This document shows, piece after piece, positions 1 through 6,727 of a stretch of DNA of 16,455 nt. The notes beneath the pieces are model-generated. The model was not told the origin of the DNA and did no database searches. It saw only the letters and a program-made list of their open reading frames with translations. Position 1 is the first letter of the stretch; every line of letters starts with the position of its first letter. This DNA comes from CAZPMT01 sp964587655 (GTDB taxonomy: Bacteria > Hydrogenedentota > Hydrogenedentia > Hydrogenedentales > SLHB01): assembly GCA_964587655.1 (NCBI GenBank), contig CAZPMT010000131.1, positions 1 to 16,455 on the forward strand, written 5' to 3'. The translations under genes and the position numbers were made by a program.

Positions 1-67
1 CGTGCACCAGGGGCGCGCCGCGTGCGAGATGAATCCTTACGTGCGGATTTTGGGGCTATATTTTCTC

Positions 68-96
68 TTGACAACCTGTGGTAAACCTGCTATAGT
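68..96 (+). promoter_or_regulatory. Consensus sigma-70-type promoter for the porin gene
   Basis: A perfect -35 hexamer TTGACA (68-73) is followed after exactly 17 bp by TATAGT (91-96), one mismatch from the -10 consensus. Transcription would begin near position 103. The next convincing gene on this strand is the porin at 400, so the transcript would have a leader of almost 300 nt. The match is seen directly; the assignment to the porin is inferred. Confidence 0.75.
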
Positions 97-102
97 TCGG
101 CA

Positions 103-399
103 CTGGATATTGTGGGGTTGGATACTGTGGAGTCCGAATTGCGGAATTTCGGCGCCAGGTCCATCGTTCGTGGTCCTTAGTCCGGAGACGGAAGGAGGGA
201 TGCAGAGAGCCGGAATGAACTTCTCCAAGGACCGCTGAAGCTATCGATGTGGACATAGATCGAGGTGAATCGTGCGCGTTGCGCACGACTGTTGAGGACC
301 GACGGCAAGACGCGGGGTTGAATTCAATCTTGATGGTTGCCGAAGGCTTGAGCGGCGCGAGTGCCGCTCCAAAACGATAGATAAAGGAGACTACGCACG
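103..399 (+). promoter_or_regulatory. Long 5' leader of the porin mRNA with two perfect hairpins
   Basis: This stretch holds no convincing gene. It contains two perfect 7-bp hairpins: CGTGCGC/GCGCACG with a 3-nt loop (271-287) and GAGCGGC/GCCGCTC with a 6-nt loop (350-369). The second ends 13 nt before the Shine-Dalgarno AAAGGAGA (383-390) and has no U-run, so it is not a terminator. A 12-codon frame, ATG at 200 to TGA at 236-238, begins directly after GGAAGGAGGG, which is probably too close to act as its ribosome site. I recognise no known riboswitch class. Post-transcriptional control of porin synthesis is possible but inferred only from the layout. Confidence 0.4.
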
Positions 400-1647
400 A
401 TGCGTAAGAGTTTAGCGATTCTCATTATTGCAGTGACGGTTGCGCTGGCTGTGCCGGCGTTCGCGGACCTGCAGAATGTTGTAGTGGGTGGTTCAGTTCG
501 CATTCGCGGCAACTGGTTCATGAACAACGACGAGATGAACACGGCCGCGTTTGTCGAGCAGCGCACCCGTCTGAACGTTCGCGCGGACTTCACGGACAAA
601 GTGAGCGCGTTCATCGAGGTCGACGACTATTCCATTTGGGGCGAGGATTTCCGCTCCGACTACCTTACCGGCCTTGACTACCGCGGGGCGGGTAATGTCG
701 CGTTGTATCAAGGCTACATCGAGGCGAGTGAGATGTGGGGCACAGCCCTGAAGGCCCGCATCGGACGTCAGGAAATCAAACTGGGCAGCGGCTGGCTGGT
801 CGGGACGAACGACAAGAACGCGTACTTCAGTGGTTTGTCCTTTGACGGCATCCGGTTGACGTACGCGACGGATCAGTTCAGCGTCGATGGCATATGGGCG
901 AAGCTGGCGGAGAGAAGCCCGCTCGAAGAAGATGGCGACATCGACCTGTACGCCATCTATGGCAGCTATCTCGGCATCGAGAACGTGACGTTGGATGCCT
1001 ACTGGCTGTTCATTCGCGACGCTGCCAATTACTTTGGCAGTCGTGACACGCACACCGTTGGCCTCCGCGGAGCCGGTACGGTTAATGCCCTTGATTTCGA
1101 AGCCGAAGTAGCCTATCAGTGGCTGGATCTGGATGACGCTGACAATTCGGACGCCTTGGCGGCGAACCTGGAAGTCGGTTACACCTTCGACATGAGCTAC
1201 TCGCCGCGGGTTTACCTGGGCGGCGCCTATTTCGAAGGCAGTGACGATGACAGGCCGTTCAACCGCCTGTTCTCGAACTGGGAATACACCATGTTCGATT
1301 TCCTCGGCGAACAGTCCAATGCCAACATGACCAACTTCTGGACGGTGCGCATCGGCGGCAGCCTGAGTCCGACGGAAACGCTGACGGTTTCGTTGGGCGC
1401 TGCTTATTTCCAGTTGGTTGAGGATTTCAGCGTTGACGCACCGTGGTGGTGCCGTGTGGACGACCCTGGCGATGAACTGGGTTGGGAAATCGACGCGTCT
1501 CTGTCGTATGCCTACACCAAGGATCTGTCGTTCCAGGCCGGCTATTCACACTTCTTCACCGGTGATGCGTTGGACAACAACCTCATCGGCGACGACGACA
1601 CCGACGACTTCGACTATCTCTATTTCCAGACGAAGCTCTGCTTCTAA
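400..1647 (+). CDS. Outer-membrane beta-barrel porin, alginate-export-like
   Basis: A 415-residue protein with a signal peptide (residues 1-22, cleavage after AFA) and a body of alternating aromatic/polar strands rich in Asp, Gly and Tyr, ending in a C-terminal Phe as beta-barrel substrates of the BAM machinery do. The segment GRQEIKLGSGWLVGTND near residues 125-141, followed by FDGIRLTY, resembles the motif of the alginate-export porin family, in which an arginine-rich channel passes anionic oligosaccharides. Here the barrel is strongly acidic, so the substrate cannot be assumed. The start is supported by AAAGGAGA 9 nt upstream of the ATG, the promoter at 68-96 and a terminator just after the stop. 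It converges on a sugar ABC permease, which fits carbohydrate uptake. The barrel and export are seen with good support; family and substrate are inferred. Confidence 0.8.
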   Translation: MRKSLAILIIAVTVALAVPAFADLQNVVVGGSVRIRGNWFMNNDEMNTAAFVEQRTRLNVRADFTDKVSAFIEVDDYSIWGEDFRSDYLTGLDYRGAGNVALYQGYIEASEMWGTALKARIGRQEIKLGSGWLVGTNDKNAYFSGLSFDGIRLTYATDQFSVDGIWAKLAERSPLEEDGDIDLYAIYGSYLGIENVTLDAYWLFIRDAANYFGSRDTHTVGLRGAGTVNALDFEAEVAYQWLDLDDADNSDALAANLEVGYTFDMSYSPRVYLGGAYFEGSDDDRPFNRLFSNWEYTMFDFLGEQSNANMTNFWTVRIGGSLSPTETLTVSLGAAYFQLVEDFSVDAPWWCRVDDPGDELGWEIDASLSYAYTKDLSFQAGYSHFFTGDALDNNLIGDDDTDDFDYLYFQTKLCF

Positions 1648-1680
1648 GATCGAAGCGGCAACCTGAACAAGAATAACAGA

Positions 1681-1711
1681 CCCCCGTGGGAAACCGCGGG
1701 GGTTTGCTTTT
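1681..1711 (+). terminator. Intrinsic terminator with GNRA tetraloop
   Basis: A 9-bp stem, CCCCCGTGG/CCGCGGGGG, with one G-U wobble, is closed by a GAAA tetraloop (1690-1693) and followed by TTTGCTTTT. It lies 33 nt after the porin stop. It also sits just past the end of the convergent minus-strand permease gene, where the stem is followed by TCTGTTATTCTT, so it may end both transcripts. Confidence 0.9.
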
Positions 1712-1733
1712 CATGCTCCGCGGGCAGCGTGGG

Positions 1734-2714
1734 TCATACGGCTGCACGGGCAGCGGAGCGGCGGGTGAACATCTCATCGACAAAGACCCCCACGAGAATG
1801 GCGCCGCCGATGACGACGTATTCCAACTGGCTCGGGATCTGGAGGATGTTCACGAGGTTCTTGAGCACAACGATGAGTGAGGCCCCTATTACGACCCCGG
1901 GAACCGTACCCGATCCGCCGCGAAGGCTGCACCCGCCGAGCACAACCCCCGCTATTGCGTAGAGTTCATAGAAGCTGCCAAAATCACTGGGGCCGAGCGA
2001 GTTGACGTTGAAGGCGATAAGGAGTCCGCCCATGCCGCTTAGCAGGCCGCAGAGGGTGTATGCCGTGATCTTGACGCGGTCGACGGGTATGCCGCTGAAT
2101 CGTGCGGATTCCTCGCTGGCGCCGAGGGCGAATATGTGCCTGCCGGGCGCGGTGAGATGCAGGTAGGCCCCTTCGATGACGGCAATGGCGATCATGATGA
2201 CGAATGGCACGGAGATGAAACTCGCGTCGATGTTCGGTATGAAGCCGCTGCCGAGCCATTTCAGTGTGGGAAAATCGTTGCCGAACCCGCGCGTGATGTC
2301 CTTCGCGATCAACCGCGCGAGCCCTCGGTAGAAGAAGAGGCCGCACAATGTCACGACAAAGGGCTGTATCCGGCCCTTCGTGACCAGGATCCCGTGCCAC
2401 GCCCCGATGACGGTTGCCATGCCCAGCGTGATGGGAATCGCCACAAGGGGATGCCAGCCCATATCGCGCAGGAGAATGGCCGTGACGATGCCGACCAGCG
2501 CCACCACGCTGCCGACGCTCAAGTCGATGCCGCCGGTGATGATGACCAGGGCTTGCCCGAGACTCAGAATGCCGAAGAATCCTATGAGCGGCAGTATGTT
2601 GCGTATGTTGGACGTGGTGAGGAAACGAATGGTCTCGTGGGCGTAGGCTTCATAAAGACACGCGAAAACGATGAGGCACGCGAGGAGACCGGCAAGCCCC
2701 AGAATCTTTCGCAC
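1734..2714 (-). CDS. Ribose/simple-sugar ABC transporter permease (RbsC type)
   Basis: A 326-residue polytopic inner-membrane protein of the branched-chain/ribose permease family (BPD_transp_2). The family signature GGIDLSVGSV is at residues 61-70. The cytoplasmic coupling loop around residues 191-216 contains GRHIFALGASEESARFSG, and the conserved AIAGVVLGG...GGSGTVPGVVIGA stretch is at 253-278. Length is normal for RbsC. Translation starts at GTG, 5 nt after a very strong GGGGGGAGGAG ribosome site. The gene lies 30 bp after the sugar-binding lipoprotein gene and is almost certainly co-transcribed with it. Normally this subunit works with an RbsA-type double ATPase; none is encoded next to it, and the transcription unit appears to end at the hairpin at 1681-1702. 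The exact sugar cannot be read from the sequence. Confidence 0.93.
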   Translation of the reverse strand: MRKILGLAGLLACLIVFACLYEAYAHETIRFLTTSNIRNILPLIGFFGILSLGQALVIITGGIDLSVGSVVALVGIVTAILLRDMGWHPLVAIPITLGMATVIGAWHGILVTKGRIQPFVVTLCGLFFYRGLARLIAKDITRGFGNDFPTLKWLGSGFIPNIDASFISVPFVIMIAIAVIEGAYLHLTAPGRHIFALGASEESARFSGIPVDRVKITAYTLCGLLSGMGGLLIAFNVNSLGPSDFGSFYELYAIAGVVLGGCSLRGGSGTVPGVVIGASLIVVLKNLVNILQIPSQLEYVVIGGAILVGVFVDEMFTRRSAARAAV

Positions 2715-2744
2715 GTCAACTCCTCCCCCCGGGTTTTCACGGGA

Positions 2745-3683
2745 TCACGTTTTACCGGTGAGCTGCTTGAGCTGGGTCCAGAACTCGTCGATATTCTCTT
2801 TCGTGATGGTCCGTACGGGAATGATAAGCTGTTTGCTTGGAGGGACCATGGACTTGTCTCCCTTGGCGAGGGCCACGAGAAGCTTGACGGACTGGTAGCC
2901 GAACTCGAACGGCTGCTGGACAATGGTCCCGGAGATGTGGCCGTCCTTCACGCCCTGGAGTGTTTCCTCCTCCTCGTCAAAGCATACAATCTTGACCTGT
3001 CCGAGTTTTCCCGAATCGCGCACGCCGTTGAGAAGCGCCGGGCCGTTGTAGCTCCATAAGCCGACGAGACACGCGAGGTCTTGATAAGCCACGAGCGCGT
3101 CCTGCGCGTTGGACTTGGCCTTCAAGCGGTCCGTCTCGTCCGTGCGTGTGGCGATGATCTCGATGTTCGTGCCCTTGAGCGTGTCCTCGATGCCTTTCTT
3201 ACGGTCCTGCGCGTTTTGAGCATCCAGCGTGCCGACGAACAACATAGTCTTCCCGCCGTTCGGCAGTGTTTTCCTGATCAACTCCCCGGCGGCGACGCCG
3301 GCCTGATAGTTGTCCGTTCCGATGTAGCAAAGGCGATTTGACTGGGGCGCGTCGGAATCCTGCGTTACCAAGTTCACCTTGGCGGCGGCGTTGTTGAGCA
3401 TGCCGGTCTGGTTGGCGGGGTCTTTCGGGCTGATCGCGATGCCAGAAACACCGACCGTGATCATGTCCTGCACGATAGTCTGCTGCTCCTGCGCGGTTCC
3501 CGTCGAGGGAAGCCGGAACAACACCTCACAGCCCAACTCCTTGGCGGCTTTTTCCGTACCTGCCTGCGCGATCTTCCAGAAATCGGAGGGATTGTTAGTG
3601 ACGAAGGCCACCCTTACTCCCGTTGAAGGTCCGCAGCCCACCAGGGCTATGGTGACGGTTGCAAGAAAGACAAGGGTTCTCAT
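2745..3683 (-). CDS. Sugar-binding lipoprotein of a ribose-type ABC transporter (Peripla_BP_4)
   Basis: A 312-residue periplasmic binding protein. Residues 1-16 form a lipoprotein signal with lipobox LVGC, so Cys17 would carry the lipid anchor. The mature part opens with RVAFVTNNPSDFWKIAQAG (24-42), the first strand-helix of the ribose/xylose/AI-2 binding fold. Further family hallmarks are AISPKDP (83-89), the hinge-region YIGTDNYQAG (120-129) and the C-terminal GTIVQQPFEFGYQSVKLL (252-269). The ATG start has GGGAGGA at 6-nt spacing. In such systems the protein delivers a monosaccharide or small glycoside to the permease encoded immediately downstream. The fold is certain; the ligand (ribose, xylose, inositol, rhamnose or other) is not predictable here. 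Confidence 0.93.
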   Translation of the reverse strand: MRTLVFLATVTIALVGCGPSTGVRVAFVTNNPSDFWKIAQAGTEKAAKELGCEVLFRLPSTGTAQEQQTIVQDMITVGVSGIAISPKDPANQTGMLNNAAAKVNLVTQDSDAPQSNRLCYIGTDNYQAGVAAGELIRKTLPNGGKTMLFVGTLDAQNAQDRKKGIEDTLKGTNIEIIATRTDETDRLKAKSNAQDALVAYQDLACLVGLWSYNGPALLNGVRDSGKLGQVKIVCFDEEEETLQGVKDGHISGTIVQQPFEFGYQSVKLLVALAKGDKSMVPPSKQLIIPVRTITKENIDEFWTQLKQLTGKT

Positions 3684-3730
3684 CGCGCATCCTCCCCGTT
3701 CCGTTGTGTCCGCACAAGTCTACCAACCCA

Positions 3731-3762
3731 TGCGCGGCAGATCCAATCAGCCGTGCGCGGCA
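3731..3762. promoter_or_regulatory. Direct repeat upstream of the binding-protein gene, possible operator
   Basis: The 9-mer TGCGCGGCA occurs twice (3731-3739 and 3754-3762), 23 bp apart, about two helical turns, in the probable promoter region of the sugar-binding gene that starts at 3683. Spacing on one face of the helix is typical of regulator sites, but I found no strong -35/-10 pair here and no regulator gene in the window. Speculative. Confidence 0.2.
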
Positions 3763-3772
3763 ATCTTGATCT

Positions 3773-3902
3773 CTAGGGGCTATCCCAAGACCGCCGCGCC
3801 CGTCTAAATACCGTGCTCGCCACGCGCACCGTCATTCCCGCGCAAGCGGCAATGACGGTGCGGGCGCGGCATAGGGTATTTCCGGTCTGGGATAGCTTCT
3901 AG
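3773..3902. repeat. Nested palindromic (MITE/REP-like) intergenic element
   Basis: Outer arms CTAGGGGCTATCCCAAGACC(G) (3773-3793) and CGGTCTGGGATAGCTTCTAG (3883-3902) are reverse complements apart from one bulged base and two positions that become G-U pairs in RNA. Inside them AAATACC (3806-3812) pairs with GGTATTT (3875-3881). At the centre GCACCGTCATT (3826-3836) pairs perfectly with AATGACGGTGC (3851-3861), with a further CCGC/GCGG stem capped by the tetraloop GCAA. The core resembles the widespread GTCATTCCCGC...GCGGGAATGAC type of dispersed bacterial repeat. It lies between divergent genes and encodes nothing convincing. No clear target-site duplication was seen. Confidence 0.7.
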
Positions 3903-3921
3903 GCTCTTACTGGCCCGATGT

Positions 3922-3950
3922 GTGACATGTACGGGAGCCGGTGCTATCAT
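3922..3950 (+). promoter_or_regulatory. Promoter of the small gene at 3996
   Basis: GTGACA (3922-3927, five of six matches to TTGACA) and TATCAT (3945-3950, five of six matches to TATAAT) are separated by 17 bp. Transcription would start near 3957, giving a ~39-nt leader that carries the ribosome site of the small gene. It starts 20 bp beyond the palindromic element. Confidence 0.7.
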
Positions 3951-3995
3951 GATTGCGAGGCGTGGGTAGGATCGAGAGTGGAGGAAGAGTGAACG

Positions 3996-4148
3996 ATGAA
4001 GGTACAGGATTTTGCGTACAACGTGGCCGGGCGGACAATCGACTTGCTCGAGGAGACGCAGCACTACAGAATACCGGAAGAACTCCGGAAACAGGTGCTG
4101 GCAAAGATTCAGGACGAGATCGATGATCTGCTGAAGAAGTCGAAGTAG
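3996..4148 (+). CDS. Small 50-residue hypothetical protein
   Basis: ATG at 3996 to TAG at 4146-4148 encodes 50 residues. The reading is supported by GGAGGAAG (3980-3987) 8 nt before the ATG and a near-consensus promoter at 3922-3950. The product begins MKVQDFAYNVAGRTIDLLEE and continues with a charged amphipathic helix (IPEELRKQVLAKIQDEIDDLLKKSK), so two helices around a central HYRIPEEL turn are likely. There is no signal peptide or membrane segment, hence it is probably cytoplasmic. It converges on the glycosyltransferase gene, with only 14 bp between the two stops. I do not recognise a family; a small helical regulator or protein partner is possible but not demonstrated. Confidence rests on the promoter, ribosome site and protein-like composition. 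Confidence 0.65.
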   Translation: MKVQDFAYNVAGRTIDLLEETQHYRIPEELRKQVLAKIQDEIDDLLKKSK

Positions 4149-4162
4149 ACGCGGGACGGCGG

Positions 4163-6586
4163 TTAGCGTTGTTTCTGGGTCCCGTACCACTGGCTTCCGC
4201 CGTGATCGAGGTGCAATACGGACAGTCCGGTGAGTCGGGTTTCTTCGCCGAATTTCTGGCGGATGTGGAATCCGAACATCCAGTCTGCCCCTTCGAAGTT
4301 GTCCAACTCGATGTAGGGGATTTTTTCCATGCAGGAGCGGCGGACGCATTGGAAGAATCCGATGGGGACGCCGTCGGCTTCGCGGCGGCGCAATTCGCCG
4401 GGCCCGTTGATGAGCCGGTCCCAGTCCCGCCACGGCTCGATCTCGCCGAGAAGGACTTGGGCGGTCTCGGACGGGGTAAGCATCTTGCGACCGTCGGTGC
4501 AGATGAAGTGAGAGTTATCGGCCACCTCTTCCAAGCGCGCAAAGGTGTCGGGCGGAAGGAGGATGTCGGAATCGAGCAGCAGGATCCATTCGCCAGATGC
4601 GACGCTCAGGGATTCGTTAATGAGGAACCCTTTCGATCTGACGTCGCCTTCCGCGAAGGGTGCGCGAACGATGCGGAGTCCGGGGTGGATCAGCTTCATG
4701 CTCTCGATGATGTCGTCCGTCGCGTCGATCCCGGGAACGTAGCTGATGATGACTTCGATCTTTTCCGGGTCAATGCCGTCCTGATGCGCCAGACACGTCA
4801 ACGCGGCTTGGAGACGCCTCGAGTACCGCGTGCTGACGATGATGACCGAGTACTTGATGCGGGCGAGTTCGGCGGCCGCATCCTTCCGGCCCTCCCACAG
4901 TAGCACCGTCTGCGTTACGATGGCCCCGTCGATGTTCCGGAGGACGATGCGGGGTTCGAGCACGCCGGCAAGACGCAGCGGCACGTACTGGACGTCCTCG
5001 AACTCCGTGGGACGGATCGGCAGGCCGTCGCGCAGGAGAACGTAGTGTCCATCGGCATCCACGTGGAGCGCGATCTGGTGCATGTAGGTTTCCATGGGGC
5101 ACATCAGTTTGCAGTGCCGCCCGAAGCTGAATCCGGCGAAGTCCGCGATGCCGCCGCCGAGGGTGACGGCGATGGTGAACGGCGGTACGACCCGGGCCAG
5201 GATGGTGCTGAGCTTCTCCGAGTTCGTGAAGGAGTGCCAGCGGTTCCCGCCGGGCATGTGATGGGTCCACTGATTTTCGATCTCGTAATCGGCTGAATCG
5301 ATCTCTCGCGTCGGCGTGCTGTTGCGGAGGATGCTGTTGGCTTCCTTGGCCAAATCAAGATAACCGCCGGCAAAGGCTATGCGGTCCGCGTCCATGGGAT
5401 CGTAGTACTTGGGCTGGCGCGCGCAGAAGTACATCGGGGACGGCACAACCGCATTCTCGATATCTTCCGCGCCGGGCACGGCGATCCTTTGCGGCACGAC
5501 CGTCAGTCCGGGCAGGGCGCGCTTGAACCATCTGGTTTCGTGGTCGCATATCCGCTTGAGCGAGCAGCGCGCGCAGAGCGGCCCTAACTGTCCGTCGGCC
5601 TTCTTGCGGCTCCGCTCGACTTCGCGTTCGTAGGCGGCCAGCGATTCTTCGAGGGGCTTGGGTTCGCCGCGTGCTACGCGGAGCTTTCGCGTGAGCTTGC
5701 GCCACACGAGCAGACTCAGGTGCCGCCGGCGCCCCTCGAGGATCCATTGCAGGAGCTTGCTGTCGATATACGATGTATACCATGAGTTTCGTCCGAGAGG
5801 TATCGTGACGGCTTTGCCCGCGGCATTGGGACTGCATTTGAAAATCTTTGCGGCCAGGTCGTAGGCGACTTTGTGGTATTGCTGATGGTCCAGATAGAAC
5901 TGAGTTGAATTCTCCGCGCGAATGAGGTTCTCGGGCCACACCAGGCACAGCGGGAGAAACAGGAGATTGGCCTCGACGCCTCGCGCATCCAGTGCCTTTG
6001 CGAGGGAGTTCATCTGGTCAACGGCGCGCCGGCTCTCCTCGTCGTTCGCGCTCGGCGGTTGATCGAGAAACGGGTTCATGAGCGTTACGTTGGCGGCCAC
6101 GACGCCGGCTCGGGCGATCCTCTCCGCAGTTTGCTCCGGGTCGAAACGGGCGGGGAAAGGCGCCTGTAACTGGAGCCGAATTGGAAGTCCCGCGGCGTTG
6201 CACGCCTCGAACCACTCGTCAAGATGTTCCGCTTGCGCCACAGTTTGTCGTGGTTTGACAAACTGTGATGCGGGCGTCAGGAATACGTCCAGCAGGCCGA
6301 GGCCGGCGAGCGGGTCGAACACGCGCGGCGACTCGGTGCAGTCCGTCCGGAGCGAAAGCCTGACATCGAGATCCTTGGCGTGCTGGAGCAGCGAGACAAG
6401 TGCCGGCCTCTCGATGCCCTGCGCGAAGACATCCATCTTCTCGGTCTTGTGAATGTCGCGGTTCAGGCGGATCCAACGCTTGATGTCGATCATGTCAAAG
6501 GACTGATCGGAAGCATTTCGCGTCAAGACTAGACCGCGAACGGGGGGAATGCGCTGGTCGACCGTTTGCAGCTTTACATCCGCCAA
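4163..6586 (-). CDS. Fusion: radical-SAM-like domain without cluster motif + family-2 glycosyltransferase
   Basis: An 807-residue cytoplasmic-looking protein. Residues ~15-350 follow the order of a radical SAM/SPASM protein: FAQGIERPALVSLLQHAK (54-71) in place of the GGEP strand, LSLRTDCTESPRVFDPLAG (78-96) in place of the TNG turn, and a C338-x2-C341-x5-C347 knuckle like a SPASM site. The N-terminal CxxxCxxC that binds the catalytic cluster is absent, so I infer a catalytically dead or repurposed barrel. Residues ~578-800 are a GT-A, family-2 glycosyltransferase: YSVIIVSTRYSRRLQAAL, then SGEWILLLDSDILLPP with the metal-binding DSD at 672-674, and a FEGADW...HLDHGG end (764-797). Residues ~360-575 are unassigned. 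Translation starts at TTG after GGAG at 7 nt; an in-frame TGA lies 33 bp upstream, so no missing N-terminus is hidden in frame. Sugar and acceptor unknown. Confidence 0.8.
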   Translation of the reverse strand: MADVKLQTVDQRIPPVRGLVLTRNASDQSFDMIDIKRWIRLNRDIHKTEKMDVFAQGIERPALVSLLQHAKDLDVRLSLRTDCTESPRVFDPLAGLGLLDVFLTPASQFVKPRQTVAQAEHLDEWFEACNAAGLPIRLQLQAPFPARFDPEQTAERIARAGVVAANVTLMNPFLDQPPSANDEESRRAVDQMNSLAKALDARGVEANLLFLPLCLVWPENLIRAENSTQFYLDHQQYHKVAYDLAAKIFKCSPNAAGKAVTIPLGRNSWYTSYIDSKLLQWILEGRRRHLSLLVWRKLTRKLRVARGEPKPLEESLAAYEREVERSRKKADGQLGPLCARCSLKRICDHETRWFKRALPGLTVVPQRIAVPGAEDIENAVVPSPMYFCARQPKYYDPMDADRIAFAGGYLDLAKEANSILRNSTPTREIDSADYEIENQWTHHMPGGNRWHSFTNSEKLSTILARVVPPFTIAVTLGGGIADFAGFSFGRHCKLMCPMETYMHQIALHVDADGHYVLLRDGLPIRPTEFEDVQYVPLRLAGVLEPRIVLRNIDGAIVTQTVLLWEGRKDAAAELARIKYSVIIVSTRYSRRLQAALTCLAHQDGIDPEKIEVIISYVPGIDATDDIIESMKLIHPGLRIVRAPFAEGDVRSKGFLINESLSVASGEWILLLDSDILLPPDTFARLEEVADNSHFICTDGRKMLTPSETAQVLLGEIEPWRDWDRLINGPGELRRREADGVPIGFFQCVRRSCMEKIPYIELDNFEGADWMFGFHIRQKFGEETRLTGLSVLHLDHGGSQWYGTQKQR
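6239..6267. repeat. Perfect 11-bp inverted repeat inside the glycosyltransferase gene
   Basis: CACAGTTTGTC (6239-6249) and GACAAACTGTG (6257-6267) are exact reverse complements around a 7-nt loop. The repeat encodes residues near QFVKPRQTV of the radical-SAM-like domain and is notably AT-richer than the surrounding gene. It could form a hairpin in the mRNA or be a protein-binding site; chance is also possible. Confidence 0.5.
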
Positions 6587-6658
6587 GGAAAGACTCCGAA
6601 AACCAGCGCCCGTGCGTCAGGGCACAGGCTGAAGACACGAGACCGCAAGTCTGCCGAT

Positions 6659-6688
6659 ACTCTAGCACGGCGCGTCGGGACACCGCAA
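6659..6688 (-). promoter_or_regulatory. Weak candidate promoter for the 807-residue glycosyltransferase fusion
   Basis: On the minus strand TTGCGG (6683-6688) and TAGAGT (6659-6664) are separated by 18 bp, within the 141-bp gap after the DUF1080 gene. Transcription would start near 6652. The -35 match is poor, so read-through from the upstream DUF1080 gene is an alternative. Confidence 0.3.
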
Positions 6689-6727
6689 AGCCGCAATGCC
6701 GTGGCCGCGGATCAGGGCCCGGAGGTT

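Noticed and set aside
2..238. Plus-strand open frame of 78 codons at the window edge
   Set aside because: It runs straight through the consensus promoter at 68-96 and has no motif or ribosome site; a non-coding reading is simpler.
350..369. GC-rich hairpin read as a terminator
   Set aside because: The stem is followed by CAAAACGATAG, with no U-run, and sits just before a ribosome site; it is better seen as a leader structure.
2136..3059. Plus-strand open frame of 307 codons
   Set aside because: It runs antisense across two clear ABC transporter genes; its composition (Asp/Glu/Arg/Gln-rich, no hydrophobic core) is typical of a shadow frame.
3804..4542. Minus-strand open frames of about 210 codons overlapping the palindromic element and the end of the glycosyltransferase gene
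   Set aside because: Arg/Pro/Ser-rich products without motifs, out of frame with the glycosyltransferase and crossing the repeat; shadow frames.
4169..4903. Plus-strand open frame of 244 codons
   Set aside because: Antisense to the well-supported glycosyltransferase domain; no ribosome site or recognisable motif.
6495..6683. A frameshifted N-terminal extension carrying the missing CxxxCxxC of the radical-SAM-like domain
   Set aside because: Frames upstream of 6586 on the minus strand were inspected: the same frame has a TGA 33 bp upstream and the alternative frame shows no CxxxCxxC motif, so the absence seems genuine.
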